64,000 nucleotides of DNA, from positions 40,511 to 104,510 of the forward strand of contig QXHL01000006.1 of NCBI GenBank assembly GCA_003584005.1, in the 5' to 3' direction. The position numbers were made by a program, and so were the translations under genes. Below are positions 27,131-35,597 of this stretch, piece after piece. Position 1 is the first letter of the stretch, and every line of letters starts with the position of its first letter. The notes under the pieces were generated by a model, which ran no database searches, had not been told where the DNA came from, and saw only the letters and a program-made list of their open reading frames with translations. The DNA comes from Alicyclobacillaceae bacterium I2511 (lineage in GTDB: Bacteria > Bacillota > Bacilli > Alicyclobacillales > Alicyclobacillaceae).

Positions 27131-28227
27131 ATGGACAAGGGAATGGCACTTTCAACGGCGGTGTAAGATTGTTCCTGTTCCTTTCCATGCAAAACGCGTA
27201 GGATACCCTGTGCCAAGGCGTCTAGTTCCCGTTCCCCAGGAATCACTGAAACAGGAGCCAAAAAGGAGATTTTCTGTAATAGATGCTGTACCACCCATTC
27301 TGAATAGGCCATCCCGCCAGTGAGAATAATCCCATCCATACGGCCTTCCAAGGCAGTGGCCATGGCGCCAATTTCTTTCGCAATTTGGTACACCATCCCT
27401 GACAGGACCGTCTCTGCAAGGGAGTCTCCGGCCGCCATTCGCTGCTCAATCTCGCGTATATCCTTGGCCCCCAGGTAAGCATACAGGCCCCCCTTTTTTG
27501 TGATTTTTTCTAACAGCTCCTGTTCAGAAAAATGTCCGGAATAACAGAGTTTCACCAGCTCATAGGCGGGCAATCCGCCTGCCCGTTCTGGGGCAAACGG
27601 ACCCTCACTGTTTGCATTATTCACATCTACCATACGCCCGTCTTTCATCGCCACCACCGAGATGCCACTACCGAGATGGGCCACGACAAAAGAGGATTCG
27701 GTCAAGGGTTTGTTCAAACGTTGAGCCACCAAGTAGGAAACAGCTCGGACATTGAGTGCATGCACATAACTTTTTCGCTGTAGTTCGGGAATGCCAGACA
27801 GCCGGGCCACATCCGCCATCTCATCCACCACAATGGGATCCACAATGTAAGCTGGAATGTGAAATTTGTCAGCCAGTGTATAGGCCAGGATGGCCCCCAG
27901 GTTTGAGGCGTGTTCGCCATACCTGGCAAGTTGCAAGTCGCGGACCATTGCTTCATTGACCCGGTACACACCACTGTGCACAGAATGCAAAAATCCACCA
28001 CGTCCTACGACAGCATCCAACCTGTCTAAAAAGAAGCCATGGGATAATAAATTTTGTACAATCGCTTGCAGTCGATAGTCCGCCTGTGCGGCCACCGATG
28101 GGTACTGAAAAATTTGTGGCTCAGGATGGTGAAGTTGCTCCACATGGATGGCCTGTTCGCCAAGATACAGGGCAAACTTAGTAGAGGTAGATCCAGGGTC
28201 AATTGCGAGCAAAAGTGGATTCCCCAT
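27127..28227 (-). CDS. buk: Butyrate/branched-chain fatty acid kinase
   Basis: A 366-residue acetokinase-family enzyme converting (iso)butyryl- or isovaleryl-phosphate and ADP to the acid and ATP. It shows the N-terminal DPGSTSTKFALY, VGRGGFLHSVHSGVYRVN, HLGSGISVVAMKDGRMVDV (phosphate/nucleotide loop) and the C-terminal GMDGIILTGGMAYS and PGERELDALAQG motifs. GGAGG precedes the ATG. It is the final gene of the sigma-54 operon and gives substrate-level ATP from the acyl-CoAs made by the oxidoreductase and Ptb. Confidence 0.93.
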   Translation of the reverse strand: MGNPLLLAIDPGSTSTKFALYLGEQAIHVEQLHHPEPQIFQYPSVAAQADYRLQAIVQNLLSHGFFLDRLDAVVGRGGFLHSVHSGVYRVNEAMVRDLQLARYGEHASNLGAILAYTLADKFHIPAYIVDPIVVDEMADVARLSGIPELQRKSYVHALNVRAVSYLVAQRLNKPLTESSFVVAHLGSGISVVAMKDGRMVDVNNANSEGPFAPERAGGLPAYELVKLCYSGHFSEQELLEKITKKGGLYAYLGAKDIREIEQRMAAGDSLAETVLSGMVYQIAKEIGAMATALEGRMDGIILTGGMAYSEWVVQHLLQKISFLAPVSVIPGERELDALAQGILRVLHGKEQEQSYTAVESAIPLSI

Positions 28228-28233
28228 CCATCC

Positions 28234-28983
28234 TCACCTCCGAAATGTTTCTGGGCATTTCAGTTCCCCCATTTGAAATTCAGGAAACATGTGCTCTTGC
28301 ATCCACTCGATGGAATCTACTGGGTTTAATCCCCAATTTGTCGGACAGGTAGACAAAAACTGAACAAGCGAAAATCCCAGTCCCTCTATTTGTGCTTTAA
28401 ACGCCAACCTTACGGCACGCTTTGCTTTCAATACGTTGGCAGGCGTATCCACAGATACAGTGGCCACGTAAGCAGCGCCCTTCAGGTTACAAAGGAGGGC
28501 CGGCAAATCAACCGGATATCCGGACTCCTCCGATTGCCGACCATACGGGGAAGTGGAAGTTTTTTGGCCAATCAATGTGGTAGGGGCCATCTGTCCACCC
28601 GTCATCCCGTAATTACTGTTATTCACTAAGAAGGCAGTGATTTTCTCCCCCCGGGCTGCCGCATGGATGGCCTCGGCCATCCCAATGGAAACCATATCCC
28701 CATCCCCTTGATAGGTGAAGACAATCAGTTCCGGGTGGGCCCGTTTAATCCCGGTAGCTACAGCAGGCGCTCTGCCATGTGCAGATCCCTGAAAATCCAC
28801 ATTAAAATACTGTTCACTGAACCCCCCACAACCCACACCTGTGACGCCCACTGTTTTCTCTAATAGTTGAAGTTCCTCTAGTATCTCACCAATGACCCTC
28901 TGCACAATTCCGTGTGTACAACCCGGACAGTAGTGAAACGGAACATCGGTCAGAGCCTGTGTTTTTTCAAACAAAACCCTCAC
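28234..28983 (-). CDS. vorA: 2-oxoacid:ferredoxin oxidoreductase, beta (TPP-binding) subunit
   Basis: A 249-residue beta subunit carrying thiamine pyrophosphate. CPGCTHG near the N-terminus, the TGVGCGGFSEQYF segment with an Fe-S/cofactor cysteine, GDGDMVSIG (TPP-Mg motif GDGxx) and NNSNYGMTGGQ are all diagnostic. With the alpha subunit it oxidatively decarboxylates a 2-oxo acid to acyl-CoA and reduces ferredoxin. The GTG start overlaps the alpha stop (GTGA). The operon context points to branched-chain 2-oxo acids. Confidence 0.92.
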   Translation of the reverse strand: MRVLFEKTQALTDVPFHYCPGCTHGIVQRVIGEILEELQLLEKTVGVTGVGCGGFSEQYFNVDFQGSAHGRAPAVATGIKRAHPELIVFTYQGDGDMVSIGMAEAIHAAARGEKITAFLVNNSNYGMTGGQMAPTTLIGQKTSTSPYGRQSEESGYPVDLPALLCNLKGAAYVATVSVDTPANVLKAKRAVRLAFKAQIEGLGFSLVQFLSTCPTNWGLNPVDSIEWMQEHMFPEFQMGELKCPETFRR

Positions 28984-30044
28984 GATGTGTGCCCCCCTTC
29001 AAGGAAAACACGATTAAACTGCGCCACGATTTCCTCCTGCTGGGGAACCATTCCACCTTGCCGATGATAGAACGATACGGGGGCCTGATGCTGAATGGCC
29101 AAACGGACATCTTCAATCATCTGCCCGGCGCTCATCTCCACCACCAAGTAGCCCTTTACATGGTCCAAGTAGGACTGAAAGACCTGTGTGGGGAACGGCC
29201 AGAGCGCAATCGGCCGCAACAGCCCGACCTTAACCCCGGTGGCTCGCAGCGCGTGAACAACCCCCTTGCAGACGCGTGCGCTGGTTCCATAGGCCACCAA
29301 CAAGTACTCGGCATCCTCGGTCTGGTAGGACTCTGCCCATTGCAGCTGTTCCTGAATGGCTTGATATTTGTGTTCCAAATGAATTGCCTTTATTTCTCCC
29401 GTTTCGTTTTGCAGATTGTAAGAGGTAATCAAGTTGCGCTGGCGCCCCTTGGCCCCCGTCGTTGCCCAAGGTTTTTCATAAGTGTGAACATGGATATTCT
29501 CGAAGCTAACCGGTTCCATCATCTGTCCCAGCACTGCATCGGCCAATATCATCACCGGGTTGCGATATCCATCCGCTAAATCAAATGCGGTTGCAGTCAA
29601 GTCGGCCATTTCTTGCACAGAATCCGGAGCCAGCACAATCAAATGATAATCGCCGTGTCCTCCGCCTTTGGTGGCTTGGAAGTAATCCCCTTGTGTAGGA
29701 CCAAGTCCGCCCAGCCCTGGACCTGTTCTCATAATGTCCACCAACACGGCCGGCAACTCATTTGCAGCCATGTAGGATAAACCCTCCTGCATTAAGCTAA
29801 TGCCCAACCCAGAAGACGCGGTCATCACCCGCTGTCCGCTACCCGCAGCCCCAAAAACCATATAGATGGCTGCCACTTCGCTTTCCGATTGTACAAAAGT
29901 GCCCCCCCGCTTCGAAAGGTGGGCCGCCATATATTCAATAATCTCAGTGGAAGGTGTGATGGGATAGCCAAAATACAACTGACAACCCGCCCTTATGGCA
30001 CCTTCCGCCAAGGCTTCATTCCCTTTCATAAATAACTTTTCCAC
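28980..30044 (-). CDS. vorB: 2-oxoacid:ferredoxin oxidoreductase, alpha subunit
   Basis: A 354-residue alpha (core/pyrimidine) subunit of the VorB/KorA type. It starts GNEALAEGAIRAGCQLYFGYPITPSTEI, with the QSESEVAAIYMVFGAAGSGQRVMTASSG and RTGPGLGGLGPTQGDY blocks of the family, and ends in the C-terminal YLVVEMSAGQMIEDVRLA domain. The GTG start has GAGGGGG upstream. No gamma domain is fused to it, and no separate gamma gene follows, although the VOR/KOR enzymes of this type usually have one. Confidence 0.92.
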   Translation of the reverse strand: MEKLFMKGNEALAEGAIRAGCQLYFGYPITPSTEIIEYMAAHLSKRGGTFVQSESEVAAIYMVFGAAGSGQRVMTASSGLGISLMQEGLSYMAANELPAVLVDIMRTGPGLGGLGPTQGDYFQATKGGGHGDYHLIVLAPDSVQEMADLTATAFDLADGYRNPVMILADAVLGQMMEPVSFENIHVHTYEKPWATTGAKGRQRNLITSYNLQNETGEIKAIHLEHKYQAIQEQLQWAESYQTEDAEYLLVAYGTSARVCKGVVHALRATGVKVGLLRPIALWPFPTQVFQSYLDHVKGYLVVEMSAGQMIEDVRLAIQHQAPVSFYHRQGGMVPQQEEIVAQFNRVFLEGGHTS

Positions 30045-30056
30045 GCTGCAGCCCCC

Positions 30057-30269
30057 TCAAGCCAATAGGACTTTAATCGCCACATCGGGGCACATGAGTG
30101 CACAATACCGGCATCCGGTGCATGCCTCTGGATGCACTGGTACAGCCGTCGCATACCCCTGACTGTTTGTTTCTTTGCTCAGTTCTAACACCTGTGTGGG
30201 GCAAACTGAAACACAAATTCCGCACCCTTTGCAACGTTCGACATTGATTTCTACATAGGCACTCATCAT
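30057..30269 (-). CDS. 2-oxoacid oxidoreductase delta subunit, 2[4Fe-4S] ferredoxin
   Basis: A 70-residue ferredoxin-type delta subunit with two complete cluster motifs: CKGCGICVSVCP at about residues 13-24 and CTGCRYCALMCP at about 51-62. It passes electrons from the alpha/beta core to a soluble ferredoxin. Its ATG follows the ptb stop directly (TGAATG), with AGAGG upstream. Confidence 0.92.
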   Translation of the reverse strand: MMSAYVEINVERCKGCGICVSVCPTQVLELSKETNSQGYATAVPVHPEACTGCRYCALMCPDVAIKVLLA

Positions 30270-31205
30270 TCAAGACCTCTCTGTCATCAAAAGCTGGGAG
30301 AATGCCAATCGAGCGAAGGCAATAGAGGCCAATTTTGCGTCATAGGAATCCGCACGGGATGTGAGAATCAGCGGTACCTTCGCACCCAACACTAGTCCGG
30401 CCATCACGCCGTTGCCAAAATAGGTGATGGCTTTCCCTAATACATTTCCCACCTCAATCGTGGGTGCAAAAAGTAAATCCGCTTCCCCATTGATTTTTGA
30501 CGTAATTCCCTTATGGGCCACTGCCTCTTTGCTGATGGCGAGGTCAAGCGGTAGGGGGCCCTCCACCACAGCCGACCCGAAGTGTCCCTGCTGTGCACGC
30601 TGAGACAATTGCCATGCATCCAACGTCTCTGGCATTTTTTCATTCACCTGCTCATTGGCGGCCAACAGGGCTACTTTCGGTGTATCAATGCCCAATCGCC
30701 TCATGAAGTCGATGGCATTCAATAAAATGGAGTCCTTTTCGGCCAAGTTCGGGTGAATATTTAATCCCCCGTCAGACAAAAACAACAACCGCGAAAATCC
30801 AGGAACTTCAAAAATGGACAGGTGACTGAGTAATTGTCCGTTTCTCAGGTGAAAGTCACGGTGTAAAACACCCTTCAGAAATAGACTGCTGTTAATCATT
30901 CCTTTCATCAGGCAACCAACGGCACCCCGTTGTGCAAGCTCTGCCGCCAAGTATGCAGACTGTTCATCGGTTTGTGCGGGAATCACCACAACGCGGTCCC
31001 TCGGGATGCCAATCTCCTCAATTAAAGCTTCTATTTTAGAACTATTTCCAATTAAATAAGGAAGAATTGCATCTCTCTGTAACGCCACCTTAATGGCCAT
31101 CAGTACGTTTCGGTCCTGCGCCGCCGCCACGCTGATGGGCAGGGGATTGGTTTTCGGGATACAGTCCCACACCTCAGAAAAGGATGCAAGTCGCTTCTCC
31201 GCCAT
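30270..31205 (-). CDS. ptb: Phosphate butyryltransferase
   Basis: A 311-residue phosphate acyltransferase of the PTA/PTB family, converting acyl-CoA and phosphate to acyl-phosphate and CoA. Characteristic stretches are ISVAAAQDRNVLMAI, GLNIHPNLAEKDSIL, EGPLPLDLAIS, ADLLFAPTIEVGNVLGKAI and VPLILTSRADS. The ATG at 31203-31205 was taken as the start because GTGAGG lies just upstream; the frame is open to 31232. Acts between the oxidoreductase and Buk. Confidence 0.93.
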   Translation of the reverse strand: MAEKRLASFSEVWDCIPKTNPLPISVAAAQDRNVLMAIKVALQRDAILPYLIGNSSKIEALIEEIGIPRDRVVVIPAQTDEQSAYLAAELAQRGAVGCLMKGMINSSLFLKGVLHRDFHLRNGQLLSHLSIFEVPGFSRLLFLSDGGLNIHPNLAEKDSILLNAIDFMRRLGIDTPKVALLAANEQVNEKMPETLDAWQLSQRAQQGHFGSAVVEGPLPLDLAISKEAVAHKGITSKINGEADLLFAPTIEVGNVLGKAITYFGNGVMAGLVLGAKVPLILTSRADSYDAKLASIAFARLAFSQLLMTERS

Positions 31206-31252
31206 TTTCCTCACCCCCTCCCACACAGTCACCTTCTATACTGTGCAATTTG

Positions 31253-31290
31253 ATTTCATCCAGTTCATTTCATCCAGTTCATTTCACCCA
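31253..31290. repeat. 14-bp tandem repeat between leucine dehydrogenase and ptb
   Basis: The unit ATTTCATCCAGTTC occurs twice (31253-31266, 31267-31280) and partly a third time. It lies in the 92-base spacer within the operon. Slippage is the simplest explanation. Confidence 0.85.
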
Positions 31291-31297
31291 TGCCTGA

Positions 31298-32434
31298 TTA
31301 ACGCTTTTTTCCTAAATACTTGTTTTGAATCCTCTGTATGGTTTCCAGTTTCCGCTCGACAAGCCTGTCCGCTGCATCGCTTGTGGGGATATTCTCCAGC
31401 TTCGAGATGCGATAAATTTGCAGCAAAATATCGTAGATTTGGTCCGCTTTTTGGAACGCCCGATCCTTATTAAACCCATGCAGTTCTTCAGCTACTTCAA
31501 TCAAACCTCCGGCATTGACCACATAGTCTGGCGCATACAAAATGTTGCGGTCATGCAGCACCTGCCCATGACGTGGTTGCGCAAGCACATTATTGGCAGC
31601 TCCGCAGATAACCCGGCATGTCAATTGAGGAATTGTTTCGTCGTTCAGGACTGCACCCAAAGCGTTGGGTGAAAAAATATCACATTGAACGCCATATATT
31701 TTTTCCGGAGCCACAATTTCCACGCTCGGAAAATTGGCTTTTACAATTTCCACATTTTCTTGATAGATGTCAGTTCCAATCACCTTTGCACCGTCTTCAA
31801 GCAGATACGAAACCAGCAATTTACCTACTTTACCCAATCCCTGAATTGCCACCGTTTTCCCCGTTAAATTTTCACTGCCAAACGCCTCTTTGGCCGTCGC
31901 TTTCATTCCCCGCAAAACCCCGTAGGCCGTAATAATTGCAGAATTTCCACTGCCCCCGTATTCTTCGGGCAGGCCCACCAGATATTCCGTCTGTTTGCGT
32001 GCAGAAACAAAATCCGTGCCAACGGTGCCCACATCTGTACCTGTATAGAAACGTCCCTTCAGAGTTTCCACAAAAGTCCCGAAGGCCTGAAACAGTTCAT
32101 CGCTTTTATCCTGGTGTGGGTCTCCCCAAATGACCGCCTTCCCCCCACCAAAGCCTTCTCCAGAGACGGCACATTTATAGGTCATGCCGCGAGACAGCCG
32201 TAGAACATCCTGTACCGCCTCTTGTTCAGAGCCGTAATTCCACATTCGACAGCCCCCAAGCGCTGGACCGAGTGTAGTATCATGAATGGCAATAATAGTC
32301 TTCAGTCCTGTGGCCTTGTCATAGTTGAAGACGACCTGCTCATGTCCATTCATCTCCATGGCCTCAAAAATACCCTGGACAGGCGGAAGGACTGTCTCTT
32401 TCACTGTTTTGATTTCATCTTCCTTGGTAGCCAA
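31298..32434 (-). CDS. bcd: Leucine (branched-chain amino acid) dehydrogenase
   Basis: A 378-residue Glu/Leu/Phe/Val dehydrogenase. Diagnostic motifs are HDTTLGPALGGCRMW, GMTYKCAVSGEGFGGGKAVI with the catalytic lysine, TGTDVGT, the Rossmann VAIQGLGKVGKLL and APDYVVNAGGLI. It deaminates leucine, valine and isoleucine to 2-oxo acids with NAD. It starts with TTG at 32432-32434 behind a very strong AAAGGAGG. First gene of the operon and the one nearest the sigma-54 promoter. The name ldh is also used. Confidence 0.94.
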   Translation of the reverse strand: MATKEDEIKTVKETVLPPVQGIFEAMEMNGHEQVVFNYDKATGLKTIIAIHDTTLGPALGGCRMWNYGSEQEAVQDVLRLSRGMTYKCAVSGEGFGGGKAVIWGDPHQDKSDELFQAFGTFVETLKGRFYTGTDVGTVGTDFVSARKQTEYLVGLPEEYGGSGNSAIITAYGVLRGMKATAKEAFGSENLTGKTVAIQGLGKVGKLLVSYLLEDGAKVIGTDIYQENVEIVKANFPSVEIVAPEKIYGVQCDIFSPNALGAVLNDETIPQLTCRVICGAANNVLAQPRHGQVLHDRNILYAPDYVVNAGGLIEVAEELHGFNKDRAFQKADQIYDILLQIYRISKLENIPTSDAADRLVERKLETIQRIQNKYLGKKR

Positions 32435-32551
32435 GTGGGTAACCTCCTTTAAAATTGCTTAACTTATACAAAATTCTACACAGCTACAACTAACAGGGTT
32501 TGTCACCAACGGACACTTTACTGTGATTCACTGTACTGTGATTATGAAGAA

Positions 32552-32568
32552 AGCAAACGGCGTGCCAA
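32552..32568 (-). promoter_or_regulatory. Sigma-54 (-24/-12) promoter of the branched-chain catabolic operon
   Basis: On the minus strand TTGGCACGCCGTTTGCT matches the YTGGCACGNNNNTTGCW consensus at every defined position, with GG and GC correctly spaced. It lies 118 bases upstream of the bcd start, and the divergent gene encodes a sigma-54 activator. Confidence 0.92.
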
Positions 32569-32617
32569 GTCGTGTCCCACAAAGAAAACTGTGCACCTTC
32601 TCCCCAAGTTGAAAGCG

Positions 32618-32672
32618 ATTGCAAAGAAAAAGTGTCAACTATTCTTATCAATTGAAAAAAATAGTTTGCAAT
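32618..32672. promoter_or_regulatory. Nested inverted repeats, possible enhancer for the activator
   Basis: ATTGCAAA (32618-32625) is inverted as TTTGCAAT (32665-32672), and within it AACTATT (32637-32643) as AATAGTT (32660-32666). The block sits 50 to 105 bases upstream of the -24 box, a suitable enhancer position, and also just before the activator's own gene. Confidence 0.45.
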
Positions 32673-32754
32673 TCCTCTAAAAAATCACCACACTATGGGT
32701 GCCTGTTTGAACAGGGGTCTGGTAAGACCCCTGCAGTGCGAGGAGGCCAACCCT

Positions 32755-34389
32755 ATGACTATCCGGGAAGTCGTTTGGCAAATTGAATTTAATGACCGCA
32801 TTGGGATTGGATTGGAGGTCTTTCAGTACCTTGCCTCTTCTGGCATCAGTGTCCTAGCAATGGAAGCCAATGTGGTGAAGGGGATGGTTGTCAAGTTTCA
32901 ACTCGATGAGTCCATCTATGAAGAATTGCTCCATGAGTTGGAAGGCATCCAAGGTGTTACCCGAGTCACGGTAGAAAAGCGAATGCCGTTTGAGCAACGA
33001 GAACACGAATTAGAAACCATTCTCAATTTAATCGACGAAGGAATTGTCGCCATTGACCTGGCTGGACGAATTGTTCAAATCAATGAACCCGCAGCACGTC
33101 TACTCCATGTGACAAAATTTGATGCCCTGGAAACCCAGGTACAAGACCTGCTGGGAAAGGATTTCCCGATGATTCAAGCGTTGCAAACAGGTAGGGCATA
33201 TCGGCATGCAGAAATCCGTTCAAAAGTTGGCAAACATATGCTTCATTGTATTGTCACCGGCCAGCCTGTCATGGATGAACAGGGGAATGTTTTAGGTGCC
33301 GTAACTACCCTGAAGGGATTCGATGAATTCAAGGAACTCATACACTCTGTCGGTTCGCTCTCCCATATCACAACTTTCCGAGATATTATCTACAAAAGCC
33401 AAACCATGAAAAGCATCGTCGATCGCGCCAATGCAGCCGCGCGATCCCATGCAACCATTCTTTTGCGTGGTGAAAGCGGCACTGGCAAAGAAATGTTTGC
33501 GCGAGCCATACACGCTGCCAGTGAGTGCTCAATGGGTCCCTTTATCGCAGTGAATTGTGCAGCATTGCCAGAAACCTTGCTGGAAAGTGAACTCTTTGGC
33601 TATGAAGAAGGGGCCTTTACCGGAGCCATGCGGGGCGGAAAAAAGGGCTTGTTTGAAGAAGCAGATGGTGGAACCCTGTTTCTTGATGAAATTGGTGAAA
33701 TTAGTCCCACCATTCAGGTGCGACTTTTGCGGGCCTTACAGGAACATGCCGTGCGCAGAATTGGAGGAGTTCACGAAATCCCAGTCCATGTCCGTGTCAT
33801 TTCAGCCACCCATCAAGACCTGGAGGAATTGATTGTAAGAAATCTATTTCGCGAAGACCTGTACTACCGCCTGAATGTCATTCCAATCCGCATCCCCCCT
33901 TTGCGGGAACACCCTGAAGACGTCTATCCCCTAATCCAGCATCTCTTAGGCATGCTGCAAGACAAGTTGCACCGCTCGCCCGTACGCATCAGCAAAGAAA
34001 TCACGGACATTTTGGCAGGACAACCTTGGCCCGGAAACGTCCGACAGTTGGAAAATATATTAGAACGCCTGATGACCCTAGTCCCTGCCGATGAAATCAC
34101 GTTGAATGACCTCCAAACCTGGCTGGATGAAAACAAGGAGACACACAAGGGGCCTCGTGCAATCACAAATACGAAAACTCCAGCCACAGGTTTTCATCTG
34201 AGTTTGGATTTTCCCACTCTCTGGCCCTCACTCCATGAGGTCTCACAAGCAGCAGAGCGGCAACTGTTATGTCATGTGTTGCGTGCGTATCCCTCCTCCC
34301 GAAAAGCAGGAAATATTTTAGGGGTCTCCAATACGACCGTTCTCAATAAGATGAAGGTGTTCCACATCGTGCCCCTTCAGTGTCCCTAA
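32755..34389 (+). CDS. bkdR: Sigma-54-dependent activator (ACT-PAS-AAA+-Fis), BkdR-like
   Basis: A 544-residue enhancer-binding protein. Residues 1-75 resemble an ACT domain (IEFNDRIGIGLEVFQYLASSGI), 83-190 a PAS domain (ILNLIDEGIVAIDLAGRI), and 205-440 the AAA+ module: Walker A GESGTGKE at 239-246, the sigma-54 contact loop GAFTGA at 286-291, Walker B GGTLFLDEIGE, and the sensor region NLFREDLYYRLNVIPI. The C-terminal 40 residues form a Fis/TyrR-type helix-turn-helix (RKAGNILGVSNTTVLNK). The ATG was chosen for GGAGG 8 bases upstream. ACT domains commonly bind amino acids, so sensing of branched-chain amino acids is plausible. It is divergent from the operon it very probably activates. Confidence 0.9.
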   Translation: MTIREVVWQIEFNDRIGIGLEVFQYLASSGISVLAMEANVVKGMVVKFQLDESIYEELLHELEGIQGVTRVTVEKRMPFEQREHELETILNLIDEGIVAIDLAGRIVQINEPAARLLHVTKFDALETQVQDLLGKDFPMIQALQTGRAYRHAEIRSKVGKHMLHCIVTGQPVMDEQGNVLGAVTTLKGFDEFKELIHSVGSLSHITTFRDIIYKSQTMKSIVDRANAAARSHATILLRGESGTGKEMFARAIHAASECSMGPFIAVNCAALPETLLESELFGYEEGAFTGAMRGGKKGLFEEADGGTLFLDEIGEISPTIQVRLLRALQEHAVRRIGGVHEIPVHVRVISATHQDLEELIVRNLFREDLYYRLNVIPIRIPPLREHPEDVYPLIQHLLGMLQDKLHRSPVRISKEITDILAGQPWPGNVRQLENILERLMTLVPADEITLNDLQTWLDENKETHKGPRAITNTKTPATGFHLSLDFPTLWPSLHEVSQAAERQLLCHVLRAYPSSRKAGNILGVSNTTVLNKMKVFHIVPLQCP

Positions 34390-34649
34390 GGAATCACAAA
34401 ATATAAACATACGAGAATATAGCGGTTGCCGAAAACAAAAACTATAATCGTACCTTTCGTATCTATGAGTGGCACATCCGCATCCGTCTGGGCAGGACTT
34501 GCGGGTCGTACCTCCCGCTGTTGAAACAAGGACAACTGGGTCCGAGACCGCCGAGTCCGGCTTTCTCTTTCAAGCGAATTCAGTAGCTTGCATTGAATTA
34601 AAGTAAGTTGCTATAATAATTATTGTCATCGAATACAGGAGGCGATATC
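34390..34649. other. Non-coding gap with hairpins upstream of wrbA
   Basis: No credible gene. Several small hairpins are visible: GCGGG/CCCGC within 34500-34525, GCCG/CGGC near 34550-34562, and AATTCA inverted as TGAATT over 34575-34600. TATAAT near 34613-34618 precedes wrbA. A stretch resembles ACTGGGTCCGAGA of ykkC-type leaders, but the rest of that consensus is missing. Confidence 0.4.
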
Positions 34650-35261
34650 GTGTCGAATATAAACCTAGCGGTCATTTACTACAGTTCTACGGGTACAAAC
34701 TATAAAATGGCTCTTGTAGCGGCGGAGGCCGCCAAAGAGAATGATGCCCAAGTGAAAGTCCTAAGGGTTCCGGAGCTAGCCCCTGAGGAGGCCATCGCTG
34801 CCAATGCGGGTTGGAAAGCACATTACGAAGCGACCCAAAATGTTCCTGAGGCAAAAGCAAGCGACTTGGAATGGGCTGATGCCCTAATTTTTAGTGTTCC
34901 AACGCGTTTTGGAAACGTACCTTCGCAAATGAAACAGTTTCTTGACACTATGGGAGGACTTTGGGCACAAGGGAAAACCATCAATAAGGTGGTCAGCGCC
35001 ATGTGTAGTGCACAAAACCCACATGGCGGTCAGGAAGCGACGCTCCTTTCCCTGTATACGAGCATGTATCACTGGGGAGCGATTGTGGTTGCACCGGGCT
35101 ATACCAATCCGGTACTGTTTGCCGCAGGGGGAAATCCTTATGGAGTAAGTGTAACTTCTGTAGAGGATGGGAGTTTGTCGGATGCATCTATGGCCGCGAT
35201 TAAGCATCAGGCTAAACGAGTGATAACCATTGCAACATGGATTAAAAAGGGTCAAGCGTAA
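34650..35261 (+). CDS. wrbA: NAD(P)H:quinone oxidoreductase, WrbA type
   Basis: A 203-residue flavodoxin-fold protein. The FMN-phosphate loop reads YYSSTGTNYKMA, followed by FSVPTRFGNVPSQMKQFLDTMGGLW and the SAQNPHGGQEATLLSLYTSMYHWGAIVV block specific to WrbA. It makes two-electron reductions of quinones with NAD(P)H, limiting semiquinone formation. The GTG at 34650 has AGGAGG at 34637-34642. No functional link to its neighbours is visible. Confidence 0.92.
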   Translation: MSNINLAVIYYSSTGTNYKMALVAAEAAKENDAQVKVLRVPELAPEEAIAANAGWKAHYEATQNVPEAKASDLEWADALIFSVPTRFGNVPSQMKQFLDTMGGLWAQGKTINKVVSAMCSAQNPHGGQEATLLSLYTSMYHWGAIVVAPGYTNPVLFAAGGNPYGVSVTSVEDGSLSDASMAAIKHQAKRVITIATWIKKGQA

Positions 35262-35334
35262 AAAGGATCTGACAGATGGGGGCTTAGGCTGTAGCAAAAC
35301 GTGCGGCTTATCCCCCACAAGCATTTGGCACCTA

Positions 35335-35597
35335 AATAGAGAAATGGTGCGCATCCCAGACTCCGCATAGCGATCTCCGACCGCAACCCCCAATGGAGCC
35401 AGTTCATCGATTCGCTGCAAATCAGCAACGTGGACGCAGCCGCTGAAGACTGGCTTCACAGGCTAACTGGACGTATTCAGGCCGTCCATTGATCCCTAAA
35501 GAAGTCCCGTCGGCAGATCGCACATTGCCAAATTTCGTAGCCAAAACTACTTGATCACGGTACCCTTGCAGTGCTTTACCCACTAGTTCTTCATTCC
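35335..35597 (-). pseudogene. Aldo/keto reductase remnant with an internal deletion
   Basis: On the minus strand, 35596 to about 35440 reads as [26 protein letters not shown] and [20 protein letters not shown], which is the N-terminal to middle part of an AKR11/AKR13-type aldo/keto reductase. Immediately after, in another frame (35428 downwards), it reads [28 protein letters not shown], which is the extreme C-terminus of the same family. Roughly 170 to 200 residues between the two are missing, and the N-terminal barrel strand is gone too. The gene is dead. Confidence 0.75.

Noticed and set aside
34500..34575. Guanidine-I (ykkC) riboswitch upstream of wrbA
   Set aside because: Only one fragment is similar; the 3' GCCCGGGAGA-type element and the 5' helix do not fit, and the downstream gene is not a typical target.
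35262..35334. Extension of wrbA or a separate small gene after its stop
   Set aside because: No reading frame with a ribosome binding site; the DNA continues directly into the aldo/keto reductase remnant on the other strand.
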